DNA from: Stieleria mannarensis
GTDB taxonomy: Bacteria; Planctomycetota; Planctomycetia; Pirellulales; Pirellulaceae
NCBI RefSeq assembly: GCF_014154935.1
Contig: NZ_JACEHH010000008.1
Location: 124,001-188,000, forward strand
Direction: 5' to 3'
DNA length: 64,000 bases
A model generated the notes under the pieces. The model worked only from the letters and a program-made list of their open reading frames with translations. It made no database searches and was not told the DNA's origin. Position numbers and translations under genes: made by a program. Below are positions 1 through 8,180 of this stretch, piece after piece. Every line of letters starts with the position of its first letter. Positions within the stretch are counted from its first letter, which is position 1.

Positions 1-220
1 CGTGCGGACCATCGGACACGATCAACACGCGATCGGCCCGAAACTCCTGAGACTGGTGACGCAGGACACAGTCACCTTCCAACAGCGACGCCTCCGCGCC
101 GTCGATCTGCCAACGGTAAATCGTATTTCCGCTGGCCGAAATCGAAGCGGCCGGCTGTTGGGCGGCTGACGGTTCGATGCAGGAACAGGTTGCGATCAGC
201 CAGATCGCCGCCAAATGCAA
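1..220 (-). CDS. Exported protein with OstA/LptA-like N-terminus (5' end only)
   Basis: Partial gene running off the left edge. Read on the minus strand from a TTG at 218-220, the frame encodes a short hydrophobic leader (LAAIWLIATCSC), then a segment with EASLLEGDCVLRH and FRADRVLIV. This resembles the OstA/LptA beta-jellyroll pattern, in which a 'gnv.l..g...l.Ad...v' repeat follows a signal peptide. A Cys in the leader could also make it a lipoprotein. The start is uncertain: the frame stays open upstream and no clear ribosome site is visible, so a start upstream of the TTG is possible. The family assignment is weak because only about 73 codons are present. Confidence 0.45.
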   Translation of the reverse strand, partial: MHLAAIWLIATCSCIEPSAAQQPAASISASGNTIYRWQIDGAEASLLEGDCVLRHQSQEFRADRVLIVSDGPH

Positions 221-440
221 GCAAAACTTTGGTCCACGCGCAGGCCCCCCGGGTGATCGCCCGGAGTGTTTCCGGGCGGTCGTTGGAGGCGAATCGGCGA
301 TGGCTTCCGTGCCGGCCAAATTGCGTGTCGGGATCGGGTGCGATGAAGGGTTTTTCAGACCGGCGCGTACGTTCACCGGTCGTCGATCGCGCGATCCTAC
401 GAAGTCACGGGGATCCGTCACAAGCGGAACCTGGGGAAAC

Positions 441-530
441 CGCCCTGCCAGCGGGAAGCGTCAGCGAGCGGCCCTTGCCAGCGGGACGCGTCAGCGAGCG
501 CCCCCTGCCAGCGGGACGCATCACGGCCTG
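441..530. repeat. 30-bp tandem repeat, about 2.8 copies
   Basis: Three near-identical 30-bp units built on CTGCCAGCGGGACGCGTCAG start at 441, 471 and 501. Read on the minus strand, the core (CTGACGCGTCCCGCTGGCAG) matches the core of the tandem repeats at 3049 and 22482, so it belongs to the same dispersed family. The rest of 221-970 holds no gene I can support apart from the hairpin element at 530-645. A partial third copy of that element's left flank lies at about 658-705. Confidence 0.8.
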
Positions 531-645
531 TCGATTTACTCCGATCCCACGTGGGATTAGCCGTTTCGCGCGAGCGTACGGGCATTGAAACAGCAATCGT
601 TTGCACCGGCGTCCGGAGGCTCGCGCCATACGGCTGATTCATTCA
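530..645. repeat. Dispersed hairpin element A, copy 1
   Basis: Starts with TCACGGCCTGTCGATTTA. Two near-complementary arms follow: left arm AGCCGTTTCGCGCGAGCGTA near 559-578, right arm GGCTCGCGCCATACGGCT near 617-634. A second copy with the same flank and arms is at 2842-2965. The arms can form a long imperfect stem. No ORF is associated with it. Confidence 0.75.
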
Positions 646-969
646 ACACGCCGGTCAGCGAGCGCCCCCTGCCAGCGGGACGCATCACGGCCTGTTGATT
701 GTCTGCGGTTTCGGCGGTGGGGTCCGGGGTATTGCCGGGGGAACGGAGCCCGATTCTCGAGGCCGGCTTTGCTACACCACCGCTGGGGCAAGACCAGCTG
801 AATCTTTTTCCTGAAAATCTTGACGCGGTGTTCCCGCATGACGATCGAGCCCGATTGTTCGATGACCTTCTGCGACCCCTCGACTGGACCGATTGGGAGA
901 CCGCTCCCGATCTCACTTAAGGGCAACCGCCATTTCATCCCCGAGCGATCGCCGGTGCCTTGCTGTCTT

Positions 970-1995
970 CCCGATCCGGATCGTAACTCCTGGTCCAAGA
1001 TTGACCTGACGATCACCCGCGACGACGGCGTGGTGGTCGACGTCCAGCTGCTGCGGCCTGACCAGTGGATCCTGGAGAACAACGTCTTCGTCGGATCGGC
1101 CATCCCGATCCACGTCCAAGAACTCGACGTCCACGGCACAGCCACCGTCAACGCCCTCTCGGCCTGTCCCGAGCTGGCCTTGGGACGTCTCGATTGTATT
1201 ACTGATGGATTCAGTTGCTTTTGTTCCGTGCGTCATCAAAGAACACGACGCTCGGTTCGCCAACGGCGATGGACAGCTTAGCCTGGGGTGAGACCGGATG
1301 AGCCCCAGCGAATCCGGACGTAACCCCAGGTCCACGCACACCAAGAAACCTCCCCCTTTCGGTCGGCCGGCGGCTTTGCCGCCGGCCGACCGATAGGGGG
1401 AACGGGTGGGCTCTCTTTCTTTCCTGGGGTTGCGGTCACTCCGCTGCGCTCGTTCCCTGACCCCAGGCTATGGATGTGTATGCCCTTTGGGCAAGTGCTG
1501 CGGAATGAATTCCGCAGCATCGTAAACCAGCCTTCCGGCGAACAAAGAAGATCGATGATTACCACCGATCGGTACTAACCCAAAAGTCGCTCAGGAATTC
1601 AATCGACGTCCTTCGGCGACGGTGAATGCGTCACCGGCCGCTTCGTCACCCGGCAGGTCGCCGAGACTGTCCGCATCACTTTAGCCGATGGCACGCAGCT
1701 CGAAGGCACCCCGGTCCACCCGATCTGGAGTGTCGACCGCGGCGACTTCATCGCGCTGAGCGAACTGGCTGTTGGCGAACGTCTGCAAACCGCTGGCGGC
1801 CCGCTGGCGATCGCGTCGATCGAAACCCGATGCGTTCCGGTTCCAGTCTACAACTTCGAAGTCCGCGGCCAACACGTGTACCAGGTCACCGATGTTGGTA
1901 TCCTGGTGCGCAATGCCGCGAATTGCATATATGGCGCGGTGAGAAGATTGTCGTCCGCTCTTGACTCTACGAATAAAACCGTCAAAGAATTTCAG
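970..1995 (+). pseudogene. Remnant of a polymorphic-toxin Hint (intein-like) domain, interrupted
   Basis: Two pieces in the same frame look like the pre-toxin/Hint region of Rhs-type polymorphic toxins. Piece one (about 976-1190) encodes VDVQLLRPDQWI, then an 'I.V.ELD..G.A.V...SACPEL' stretch. Piece two (about 1597-1935) encodes GDGECVTGRFVTR, then LADGTQLEGTPVHPIWS, VYNFEVRGQHVYQVTDVGIL and a final NAA. This is the usual Hint order ending in a His-Asn-like splice/cleavage tail. About 400 bp of unrelated repeat DNA separates them and brings stop codons at 1279 and 1576. The Rhs/YD-repeat body and the C-terminal toxin are missing. Upstream of 970 I see no recognisable N-terminus. Confidence 0.6.
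1322..1500. repeat. Nested hairpin repeat element F, copy 1, inside the Hint remnant
   Basis: A perfect 15-bp stem (CGGTCGGCCGGCGGC, 1360-1374, pairing with 1378-1392) sits inside an outer CCCCAGG/CCTGGGG pair (about 1324 and 1424). It is followed by CCCCAGGCTATGGATGTGTA (1462 on) and TGCCCTTTGGGCA. The CCCCAGGCTA.GGAT.TGTATGCCCTT signature recurs at 45041-45122. It lies exactly where the Hint reading frame is interrupted, which suggests insertion. Confidence 0.7.
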
Positions 1996-2406
1996 ATGAT
2001 CAAGACACTGGCCTACGAAGACCGCAGTGTGGGGCGACCGAAGCAACTTGTTGTCGAATCTCCGAACTCAGACGCGATCGCAAGCGCGATTGAGTCACTT
2101 GATGGCGTCAGGAACACAATGGTGGTCCTCCAATCGACCAGCGAAGAGACATTGACGATCGGCGGCGGCAACGGCGGGCTTTGTGTCATCGATTTTTCTA
2201 CCGCAAATGAGCAGTTTTTGACATTGCGTCATCAGCGGGCGAGTGACCGAGAACGAGAAATCGTTTCGGGCGGACAGTTGGCACCCTTTCGAGAAACCTA
2301 TCTCATGCCCTTATCCGTAGCCATCGAAGTCGCGTCGAATTGGTCTGGTGGAACACCCGTCGAACCCGAGGGGTGTCAATGGGCAAACTCAAGTGAAGTC
2401 TGTTGA
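1996..2406 (+). CDS. Imm1-like immunity protein
   Basis: 136 aa from ATG 1996. Seen: a 'SAIESLDGVRNTMVVL' segment, then LTIGGGNGGLCVIDF, then IVSGGQLAPFRETYLMPLSVAIEVASNW and a C-terminal 'GGTP' stretch. This order matches Imm1-type immunity proteins of bacterial polymorphic-toxin loci (mid-protein 'GGGN.G...V', later 'GGQ', then an 'A...A...F..G' helix). Imm1 proteins neutralise nuclease-type toxins in the cytoplasm. The ORF is in frame with the Hint remnant upstream with no stop between, so the toxin domain has probably been deleted and the two fused; a longer frame starts at GTG 1876. No strong ribosome site precedes 1996. The family call is by pattern and moderately sure. Confidence 0.55.
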   Translation: MIKTLAYEDRSVGRPKQLVVESPNSDAIASAIESLDGVRNTMVVLQSTSEETLTIGGGNGGLCVIDFSTANEQFLTLRHQRASDREREIVSGGQLAPFRETYLMPLSVAIEVASNWSGGTPVEPEGCQWANSSEVC

Positions 2407-2474
2407 CGGGAAACTTGGATTGTGTGTTGGAGCCCATGATGAGCTTCGCCAACAAAGAAGTGAGGTGATTGAGC

Positions 2475-2804
2475 ATGCATTGGTTTTGCCACGATGTTGG
2501 TACCGGGTATTTGGTCGATCCCGCGGAACCCGCCGAGGGAGACAAAGTAGAGATTCTTGAAACTTGGGAGCGATTGACGTTTCTTCCAAAATCGTTTTTC
2601 GGTTTGGTCAACGATGACGGACAGACATTTCAATTCCGGCGAGAGCTTGACGGCAGAATGCTTTTCGACATCCCGGACGAGTCGATGGGCGGTTCATGGC
2701 AATCGTTCGGAACGCTTGAGGAAGCACGTGATTCGATGCTCCAGTTCCTCGACTCTGGACAGCTTCCAGACCGGGAAGGGATGACGTTTCAAAGCTGGCA
2801 CTAG
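2475..2804 (+). CDS. Small hypothetical protein, possibly immunity-related
   Basis: 109 aa from ATG 2475, with GAGG about nine bases upstream that decides this start over TTG 2469. The product is acidic and aromatic-rich, begins MHWFCHDVGTGYLVDP and carries TWERLTFLPKSFFGLVNDDG and a C-terminal EGMTFQSWH. I do not recognise a family. It sits 68 bp after the Imm1-like gene on the same strand, next to a toxin remnant. An orphan immunity or accessory function is a guess from context only. Base composition is slightly lower in GC than neighbouring housekeeping genes. Confidence 0.6.
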   Translation: MHWFCHDVGTGYLVDPAEPAEGDKVEILETWERLTFLPKSFFGLVNDDGQTFQFRRELDGRMLFDIPDESMGGSWQSFGTLEEARDSMLQFLDSGQLPDREGMTFQSWH

Positions 2805-2841
2805 ACCACAAGGTCGGAGTAGTTTCTTGCGCCGGGAAGTG

Positions 2842-2965
2842 TCACGGCCCGTTGATTTAATTCGATCGCACGTGGGATCAGCCGTTTCGCGCAAGCGTAC
2901 GGGCGATCAATACCAAGAAAATACACCGTCGCCCGTAGGCTCGCGCCACACGGCTGATTAAATCC
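2842..2965. repeat. Dispersed hairpin element A, copy 2
   Basis: Same flank (TCACGGCCCGTTGATTTA) and arms as the copy at 530. Left arm AGCCGTTTCGCGCAAGCGTA near 2880-2899 and right arm GCCCGTAGGCTCGCGCCACA (2931-2950) can pair. The right arm is followed by CGGCTGATTAAAT. Confidence 0.78.
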
Positions 2966-3048
2966 ACAGACCGACCCGGCCACTCGCATACGCGTCGTGA
3001 TGGCATCACCACTCGACCAGTGACTCCCGGCACCTGCTGGCATCGTAA

Positions 3049-3184
3049 CCCGGCCACTGGCTTACGCCACGTGCTGGCATCACCCGGCCACTGGCTTACG
3101 CGACGTGCTGGCGTCACCGGGCCGCTGGCTTACGCGACGTGCTGGCGTCACCGGGCCACTCGCTTACGCGTCGTGCTGGCAGTG
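3049..3184. repeat. 34-bp tandem repeat, 4 copies
   Basis: Units start at 3049, 3083, 3117 and 3151, each carrying CCGGCCACTGGCTTACGC then GACGTGCTGGC. Degenerate copies extend upstream to about 2975. The core is shared with the 30-bp repeat at 441 and the 23-bp repeat at 22482. The interval 2805-3220 contains only repeats. Confidence 0.85.
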
Positions 3185-3220
3185 CTAACCGCCGCTGGTT
3201 TTTTCCAGGTGCTGGCAACA

Positions 3221-4747
3221 TCAGCGGGGCACGTAGATCCGCGATGCACCGTGCGGCGGGTGCATGCGAACGTTTAGCAGGTTGTGTGGATCGCGTGCGC
3301 CGGCTTCGATCGCCAAATTCATCGCGGTTTGCCATTGCCGCCACGTGTCCACTTCACCGGTCAAAATGGCGACCCCGTCGGCGACTTCTACCTCGATTTC
3401 GTTGGAGGTGTCAAAGAGTGCGAACTTGAGTTTCCGTTCCAAATCCTTCCGGATTTCCTTGTCGGCCTTCGGTTTCCATTGGTCGTCGATCGCCAGGGCG
3501 TTGTTCACGTGAACCACCCCCGGAACGCCGTCGACGATCCATTCGGCCAACTCTTTCTCGAACCGACTTTCCACCAATCCGTACAAACTGACGTGGGCCG
3601 CCTGAGAGTGGATGCGGAAATCCCGTCGATCCAGATTCGGACTCCGCGCCAAAGCAGCTTGGCTTAGTCGGATGATTTCGGCATCGGAGGGCACGTCACC
3701 GTCAAATCGCACCTCCAACTCATTGGTCACCCGCATCACACCGACGATCCCCATCGCCAGCCGCTCCGCCTTCTCCTTGACCCTCAGTCGTCCGACCGCA
3801 CCTTGCAATGTGACCACCCCCGATTCGACTTTGGGGGTGATTTTGTCGGCATAGGGGAACACGATCGGATCATTCGAAAACGCACGGGTCAACGATCCCT
3901 GGATGGTTTGGTCGGTCACGGTGGCGTAGCGATCGGCACGCCGCGTCGGGTCCAGTCGATCCGGATCGATCGCGACCTGATCGGCACTGACTCCTTTGAC
4001 GCCCCAGATCTCCGCGGCTTCGATCAAATTGGCTTTTTGTGCCGCCGATCCGACGGTGCCGGTAAGCTTGACCATGGCGTCTTCGACGTCGACGCGGATT
4101 TGCACGTCGTCGAAATACACCGAGTTGACGATCAGGGCTTGAATCTCGTCGCGCAATTCATCATCGGTCCGCGGTTTGGTCAGAGCGACGGTCAGTTGAT
4201 TCTGGACGTCCACCACTCCGCGCACCCCCGCGGCCGCAGTCTCCGCGAGTCGTTTCTCGGCAAGCGAATCAACTTTCCCGGTCATCGCGACACGCCCGTT
4301 TTCGACATTCACGACGATCTCGGGACGATCCAGACTGTCGTTGACCCGCAATCGCATCAACACGTCCTCGCGGATTTCATCATCACTGCGGGAGGTTGGC
4401 TCAACATAAATTTGGTTGATCACGCCTTGAACCGATCGCGTGCGTTTGGCGATCTCGCCCGCACGGCGTTTCTCCATCAAACTGGACACCGTTCCGCTGA
4501 GCGTCACCATCGAGTCGTCCACTTCGACGGTGATGCGGTCGGCCGCCAGCGACTCCGCATCGTCAAGATCCGCCTTGATCGCGGATTCTAACTCCCCGGG
4601 ATCAAACACCGGCCGCTCGTTCGCTGACGCGCCGCGTTCGGCAGCTGACAGCGATGGCGGGCCGAAAAAGGGAGGACCGGACATCCACGTCATGGACGCA
4701 GCGGCCGAAAACGAGAGAGTGATAAACGCGAGCGATCGACAATTCAT
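3221..4747 (-). CDS. Exported multi-BON-domain protein
   Basis: 508 aa. An N-terminal signal-like segment (residues 1-35, FITLSFSAAASM) is followed by six BON domains of about 65 residues each, roughly 50-118, 122-188, 193-262, 275-345, 350-420 and 424-495. Each shows the family pattern of a helix, then 'V.V.V.dg.V.LtG.v.s...k..a...a..v.GV..v.n.l'; examples are DDSMVTLSGTV, VENGRVAMTGKV and VADGVAILTGEV. BON domains bind phospholipid or protein surfaces; OsmY and secretin-type proteins use one to three copies, so six is a long array. A periplasmic or membrane-associated structural role is likely. No operon partner: the next gene is a separate small ORF. Confidence 0.85.
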   Translation of the reverse strand: MNCRSLAFITLSFSAAASMTWMSGPPFFGPPSLSAAERGASANERPVFDPGELESAIKADLDDAESLAADRITVEVDDSMVTLSGTVSSLMEKRRAGEIAKRTRSVQGVINQIYVEPTSRSDDEIREDVLMRLRVNDSLDRPEIVVNVENGRVAMTGKVDSLAEKRLAETAAAGVRGVVDVQNQLTVALTKPRTDDELRDEIQALIVNSVYFDDVQIRVDVEDAMVKLTGTVGSAAQKANLIEAAEIWGVKGVSADQVAIDPDRLDPTRRADRYATVTDQTIQGSLTRAFSNDPIVFPYADKITPKVESGVVTLQGAVGRLRVKEKAERLAMGIVGVMRVTNELEVRFDGDVPSDAEIIRLSQAALARSPNLDRRDFRIHSQAAHVSLYGLVESRFEKELAEWIVDGVPGVVHVNNALAIDDQWKPKADKEIRKDLERKLKFALFDTSNEIEVEVADGVAILTGEVDTWRQWQTAMNLAIEAGARDPHNLLNVRMHPPHGASRIYVPR

Positions 4748-4931
4748 GGCGAATACATTGTTGGAACGAGTTGGGTCGGACAGTCGTCGACCATTTCAAG
4801 GTCGGCGTGGGGCTAAGCTTCGCTTGTCTTGAGCGCCGAGTTCGGAGAACACGGCGACTCTCCGAACGCATCGTCAGGCCGAAAATGAAATTGCGTTCGG
4901 TGGAGCGGTTGGTCTTGTGTGGAACTCCAAG

Positions 4932-5105
4932 TCAGGAGGGCATTCCGGCCGGCAACGCCGTCACCTTCTTCAGCGGCTGGTTACAACATGTGAATTCGAC
5001 GGTCGGTGTTTCGCAGTTGCACGGCTGGGTGATATGAATCTCCAAATCACATGTTTGACATCGATACATGTCACCGGTTTTCGGCGGTTCTTCTTTGATG
5101 GGCAT
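4932..5105 (-). CDS. Small Cys-rich Zn-ribbon protein
   Basis: 57 aa from ATG 5105, preceded by GGAGA about seven bases upstream; a longer in-frame start at 5168 lacks such a site. Seven cysteines are seen: YRCQTC, then QPCNCETP, then TCCNQPL. The spacing looks like a rubredoxin/Zn-ribbon or metallothionein-like fold (CxxC, CxC, CC). Function is unknown; redox or metal binding in the cytoplasm is inferred from the Cys pattern only. It lies alone between two genes of different function. Confidence 0.6.
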   Translation of the reverse strand: MPIKEEPPKTGDMYRCQTCDLEIHITQPCNCETPTVEFTCCNQPLKKVTALPAGMPS

Positions 5106-5541
5106 CTTGGATCTCCACAGAAACAATCTTGGATGGTGAGGCCCGTGACGTTCACCACGAACCGCCACAGACGGCTATCGAGTGACGCACTTCTCGTACC
5201 GTAACGGCTTCCCCCTACCGCATCAGGGCTTGGATTCAGGCGTTCGGCACCAACAAGCATCAGCGAGGACGGCGTGTTGACCGATTGAATCAACGTCCTA
5301 CTTCACTGGCATTTCCACGTGAAGCCGACGACCTGTCAGTTCATCCGTCCAACTGGTCCCTCAGCGACCATGCTGGCGAAACTTAGCGCAAACATTGCTC
5401 GCCGCGTGAGGTGTCTGTCGCGGTCAAACGCTGATCGGACAGGTCGGAATGCGAATTGCGACAGACTTTCTCTGCCGCTCGCATGCCCGACCTGGATGTG
5501 TCGGCGAGCCTTTTTAGAGTTTGTTTGACAGGAGACCCAAC
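5106..5541. other. Intergenic stretch without recognised gene
   Basis: About 430 bp between the Zn-ribbon ORF and the PRC-barrel gene. Short ORFs on both strands lack ribosome sites and family signals. It presumably holds the divergent promoters; no further element recognised. Confidence 0.5.
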
Positions 5542-6294
5542 ATGTTGATCGCATTTGATTCAATTCGCGGAACGAAACTCGCCGGGACCGACGATGAAGT
5601 CGGCACGATCCAGGACCTCTTGATCGACACCGATGATTGGCTGACCCGGCACATCGTCGTCGATACTGGAAAATGGCTGCCCGATCGTCGCGTGCTGTTG
5701 CCGCCGAGCATCCTGGGCCGGTGTGATTGGCAGCAACGGGCGATCGCCATCGACCTTTCGCAGCAGCAAGTCAAAGACAGCCCTCACGTCGACTCGCGAA
5801 AACCGGTGTCACGTCAAATGGAAGCCGAACTGTTCAAGCACTACGACGTGCCGGCCTACTGGGGACCGGCGGGAGTCTCGTTGGCTACCGGGACGGCAAT
5901 GAGCATGCCACTCTCGGCGCACGTGCCCGTTGGGGAACAACAGGCAATCGAAGAGGAACTACCGCCACTACGCAGCGGCAAAGAAATCCTCAACTACTCC
6001 ATCGAAGCATCCGACGGGGACCTGGGTCACGTCGAAGATTTGATCGTCGACGATGCGACTTGGGCGATCCGCTACGTCGTGATCGACACCAAAAATTGGT
6101 TGCCGTCGCGCAAGGTGCTGATCGCGCCGCAATGGGTCGACTCGGTGTCCTGGTCCGAGACCACGGTGCATGTCGACCTGACACGTGACCAGATCAAGAA
6201 CTCGCCGGAATACGATCCGTTGACGCCGATCAATCGCGGCTATGAAGAACACCTCTACGACTATTACGGCAAAGAACGTTACTGGTTGCCGTGA
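5542..6294 (+). CDS. Tandem PRC-barrel domain protein
   Basis: 250 aa from ATG 5542, chosen because GGAG lies at 5531-5534; an upstream in-frame start at 5521 has none. Two PRC-barrel units: residues about 6-90 (LAGTDDEVGTIQDLLIDTDDW then RHIVVDTGKWLPDRRVLLPP) and about 145-235 (DGDLGHVEDLIVDDATWAIRYVVIDT then NWLPSRKVLIAPQWV). PRC-barrels occur in photosynthetic reaction-centre H subunits, RimM and many stress proteins, where they bind ligand or protein. Both units end in a 'V.vDLtr.qIK.SPeyd' segment. No partner gene. Probably a cytoplasmic stress or general-purpose protein; exact role unknown. Confidence 0.85.
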   Translation: MLIAFDSIRGTKLAGTDDEVGTIQDLLIDTDDWLTRHIVVDTGKWLPDRRVLLPPSILGRCDWQQRAIAIDLSQQQVKDSPHVDSRKPVSRQMEAELFKHYDVPAYWGPAGVSLATGTAMSMPLSAHVPVGEQQAIEEELPPLRSGKEILNYSIEASDGDLGHVEDLIVDDATWAIRYVVIDTKNWLPSRKVLIAPQWVDSVSWSETTVHVDLTRDQIKNSPEYDPLTPINRGYEEHLYDYYGKERYWLP

Positions 6295-6345
6295 TGCGAT
6301 CGATGAGATTGTTCGACGACGGTTCGGTTGAATGACTGGGCGGTA

Positions 6346-6367
6346 CGACGTCCTTTTCAGGACGTCG
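6346..6367. terminator. Perfect hairpin between convergent genes
   Basis: CGACGTCCT (6346-6354), loop TTTC, AGGACGTCG (6359-6367). It lies between the ends of the PRC-barrel gene and the convergent reductase gene, so it may stop transcription from either side, although no T-tract follows. The GTACGACGTCCTTT core is shared with copies near 16132 and, inverted, 46363, so it is also part of a dispersed repeat. Confidence 0.45.
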
Positions 6368-6468
6368 CTCGGGAATGCTTTAGACGACCGAGCGGACCGG
6401 CCATCGAACCGCACATTAAAGCGACCGCCCCGGAAGGGCCGTCGTACAGGTGTAATCGTAAACGTCCG

Positions 6469-7461
6469 TCAGGCGTTGACGTCGACCACGATGCGACCCT
6501 TGACTTGGCCGGCCAGGATTTGTGCTCCCAGCGAGGGCACGACGGCGAGGTTGGCTTGCTGAACCATGGCATCGAGCTTGTCCAGTGGCAGATCGGTGGC
6601 GAGTCGTTTCCAGGCGGTCACGCGTCGCTCGTACGGCTGCATCACGCTATCGATTCCCAACAAGTTGACTCCCCGCAACAGAAACGGAATCACGCTGGCG
6701 GGGACTTTCGCACCGCCGGCCAGTCCGACCGCGGCGACCGAGCCGCCGTAGTTGAGTTGGCCGAGCACTCGTGCCAACATCTCGCCGCCGACGGCATCGA
6801 CACAGCCCGCCCAGGTTTCCGATTCCAAGGGCCGCTTCGTCACGCTGTCGATGTCTTCGCGCGGGACAATTCGCGATGCCCCGAGCGACTTCAAATAGTC
6901 CGCCGCGGCCGGTCGCCCCGTCACCGCGGCGACCTCATAACCCAAGTTCCCCAAAACCGCGGTTGCGATCGAACCGACGCCCCCGGCGGCTCCGGTGATC
7001 AGCACTTCGCCCTGGTCGGGCTGCAGTCCGTGGTCTTCCAACGCCAACACGGCCAGGATTGCGGCAAAGCCGGCCGTCCCGATCGCCATCGCCTGACGTG
7101 TGGTCAGTCCCTCAGGCAATGGCACCAACCAATCCGCGTTGACGCGTGCTTTTTGGGCGTAGCCGCCCCAATGCGTTTCCCCGACGCGCCAACCGGTCAG
7201 CACCACCTGATCACCGGGCTTGTAGCGCGGGTCGCTGGATGATTCGACCGTTCCGGCAAAATCGATTCCCGGCACGTGGGGATAGGTGCGGACCAAACCA
7301 CCGTCGGCACGCATGCACAACCCATCTTTGTAATTGACGGTGCTGTACTCGACCGCGACGGTCACGTTGCCCTCGGGCAATTGGTCTTCGGACAGCGTTT
7401 GTACCGCGGCGGAGACCTCCGACGGGCCTGTTTTTTCGACGACAAGAGCTCTAAATGTCAT
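6469..7461 (-). CDS. acuI: AcuI/YhdH-type quinone oxidoreductase (acrylyl-CoA reductase family)
   Basis: 330 aa, the usual family length. A medium-chain dehydrogenase/reductase: GroES-like part to about residue 125 (STVNYKDGLCMR; VPGIDFAGTVESS; YKPGDQVVLTGW) and a Rossmann part with GAAGGVGSIATAVLGNLGYE (about 156-175). The YSTVNYKD, 'VLTGWRVGETHWGGYAQKARV' region and C-terminal PFLLRGVNLLGIDSV are typical of YhdH/AcuI, which reduces acrylyl-CoA with NADPH. In marine bacteria this takes part in DMSP/acrylate metabolism. No DMSP genes are adjacent, so the substrate stays inferred. Confidence 0.85.
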   Translation of the reverse strand: MTFRALVVEKTGPSEVSAAVQTLSEDQLPEGNVTVAVEYSTVNYKDGLCMRADGGLVRTYPHVPGIDFAGTVESSSDPRYKPGDQVVLTGWRVGETHWGGYAQKARVNADWLVPLPEGLTTRQAMAIGTAGFAAILAVLALEDHGLQPDQGEVLITGAAGGVGSIATAVLGNLGYEVAAVTGRPAAADYLKSLGASRIVPREDIDSVTKRPLESETWAGCVDAVGGEMLARVLGQLNYGGSVAAVGLAGGAKVPASVIPFLLRGVNLLGIDSVMQPYERRVTAWKRLATDLPLDKLDAMVQQANLAVVPSLGAQILAGQVKGRIVVDVNA

Positions 7462-7512
7462 GGGGTGTTCATTGGGTCAGTGATGAGGATGAAAACGTCG
7501 CTAGACGGAGAA

Positions 7513-8001
7513 CTATTCCGGCCAGCCCTGCTCCAGCACTCGCTTCATCGCGCCGAGCGTCTCCTTGCTGACGTGGTGCTCGATGCCTTCGCTATCGATG
7601 GCGGCCGTCTGGTCGCTGACGCCCAGCTTCTTGAGGAACGCCTCGACGACCTCGTGCCGGCGACGTGATTGCGATGCCAGCCGACTGCCAGCGGCCGTCA
7701 GTTCGACCGGTTGGTAGGGCGCCGTCGTCACCAAACCGTCCCGCTCCAAACGCTTGATCGTATTGTTGACCGTCGCGTGCGTCACCGCAAAGTGCTTGAC
7801 CAAATCGACCGCGCGGCAGACGCCGTGCTGGTCGATCGCATCGGCGATCGCCTCCACGTAATCCTCGGCGACTTCGCTGGCGTGATCCGATCGGGTTCGT
7901 TGGTGAATTTTACTGGGCAATTTGCGACCGTCCGACGGTAATGAAGGTGGGGGTTCGTCCCCTAACTTGAATTGCAATCGCAATAGGATACCCCCTGCCA
8001 T
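7513..8001 (-). CDS. mntR: MntR-like manganese-responsive repressor (DtxR family)
   Basis: 162 aa from ATG 8001. The core begins near residue 38: HASEVAEDYVEAIADAI, a winged helix with AVTHATVNNTIKRLERDGLV, then the metal-binding/dimerisation part SRRRHEVVEAFLKKLGV and GIEHHVSK. The Asp/Glu of AEDYVEAI and the 'GIEHH' motif are the metal ligands in MntR. Typical MntR is about 140 aa and starts just before the EDYxE helix. A TTG at 7920 would give 135 aa and may be the true start, making the first 27 codons leader DNA. It is divergent from the DUF1559 gene, and the region between carries two palindromes of the kind DtxR proteins bind, so autoregulation is likely. Confidence 0.8.
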   Translation of the reverse strand: MAGGILLRLQFKLGDEPPPSLPSDGRKLPSKIHQRTRSDHASEVAEDYVEAIADAIDQHGVCRAVDLVKHFAVTHATVNNTIKRLERDGLVTTAPYQPVELTAAGSRLASQSRRRHEVVEAFLKKLGVSDQTAAIDSEGIEHHVSKETLGAMKRVLEQGWPE

Positions 8002-8066
8002 CGGAATTCTTACCGCAGCCCTTGCGTCGTTTGCAAAGAAACTTTATTTTGTCGACTCACTGAAAC

Positions 8067-8080
8067 TTAGCCCCGGCTAA
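8067..8080. promoter_or_regulatory. Putative MntR/DtxR operator 1
   Basis: TTAGCCCCGGCTAA is a perfect palindrome of form TTAGC-N4-GCTAA, placed 66 bp upstream of the mntR ATG. DtxR/IdeR/MntR operators are A/T-flanked TTAG..CTAA palindromes. The same form recurs at 8181. Confidence 0.55.
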
Positions 8081-8180
8081 CTTAAGACCGGAAAGGGCGG
8101 AGTTTGTTCAGCAAACGCGGACTGTCCAGCGCGACGCCGGGCCCCCTCGCACAACACCTGAACATCAACCGACCCCAAAA

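Noticed and set aside
177-588. Small overlapping ORFs at 177-916 and 601-1151
   Set aside because: Mutually overlapping frames in repeat DNA on both strands; no ribosome sites.
441-3184. CRISPR-like arrays at 441-530 and 3049-3184
   Set aside because: Units are contiguous tandem repeats without unique spacers and there are no cas genes.
3803-4591. 262-aa + ORF opposite the BON gene
   Set aside because: Antisense shadow of a six-domain BON protein.
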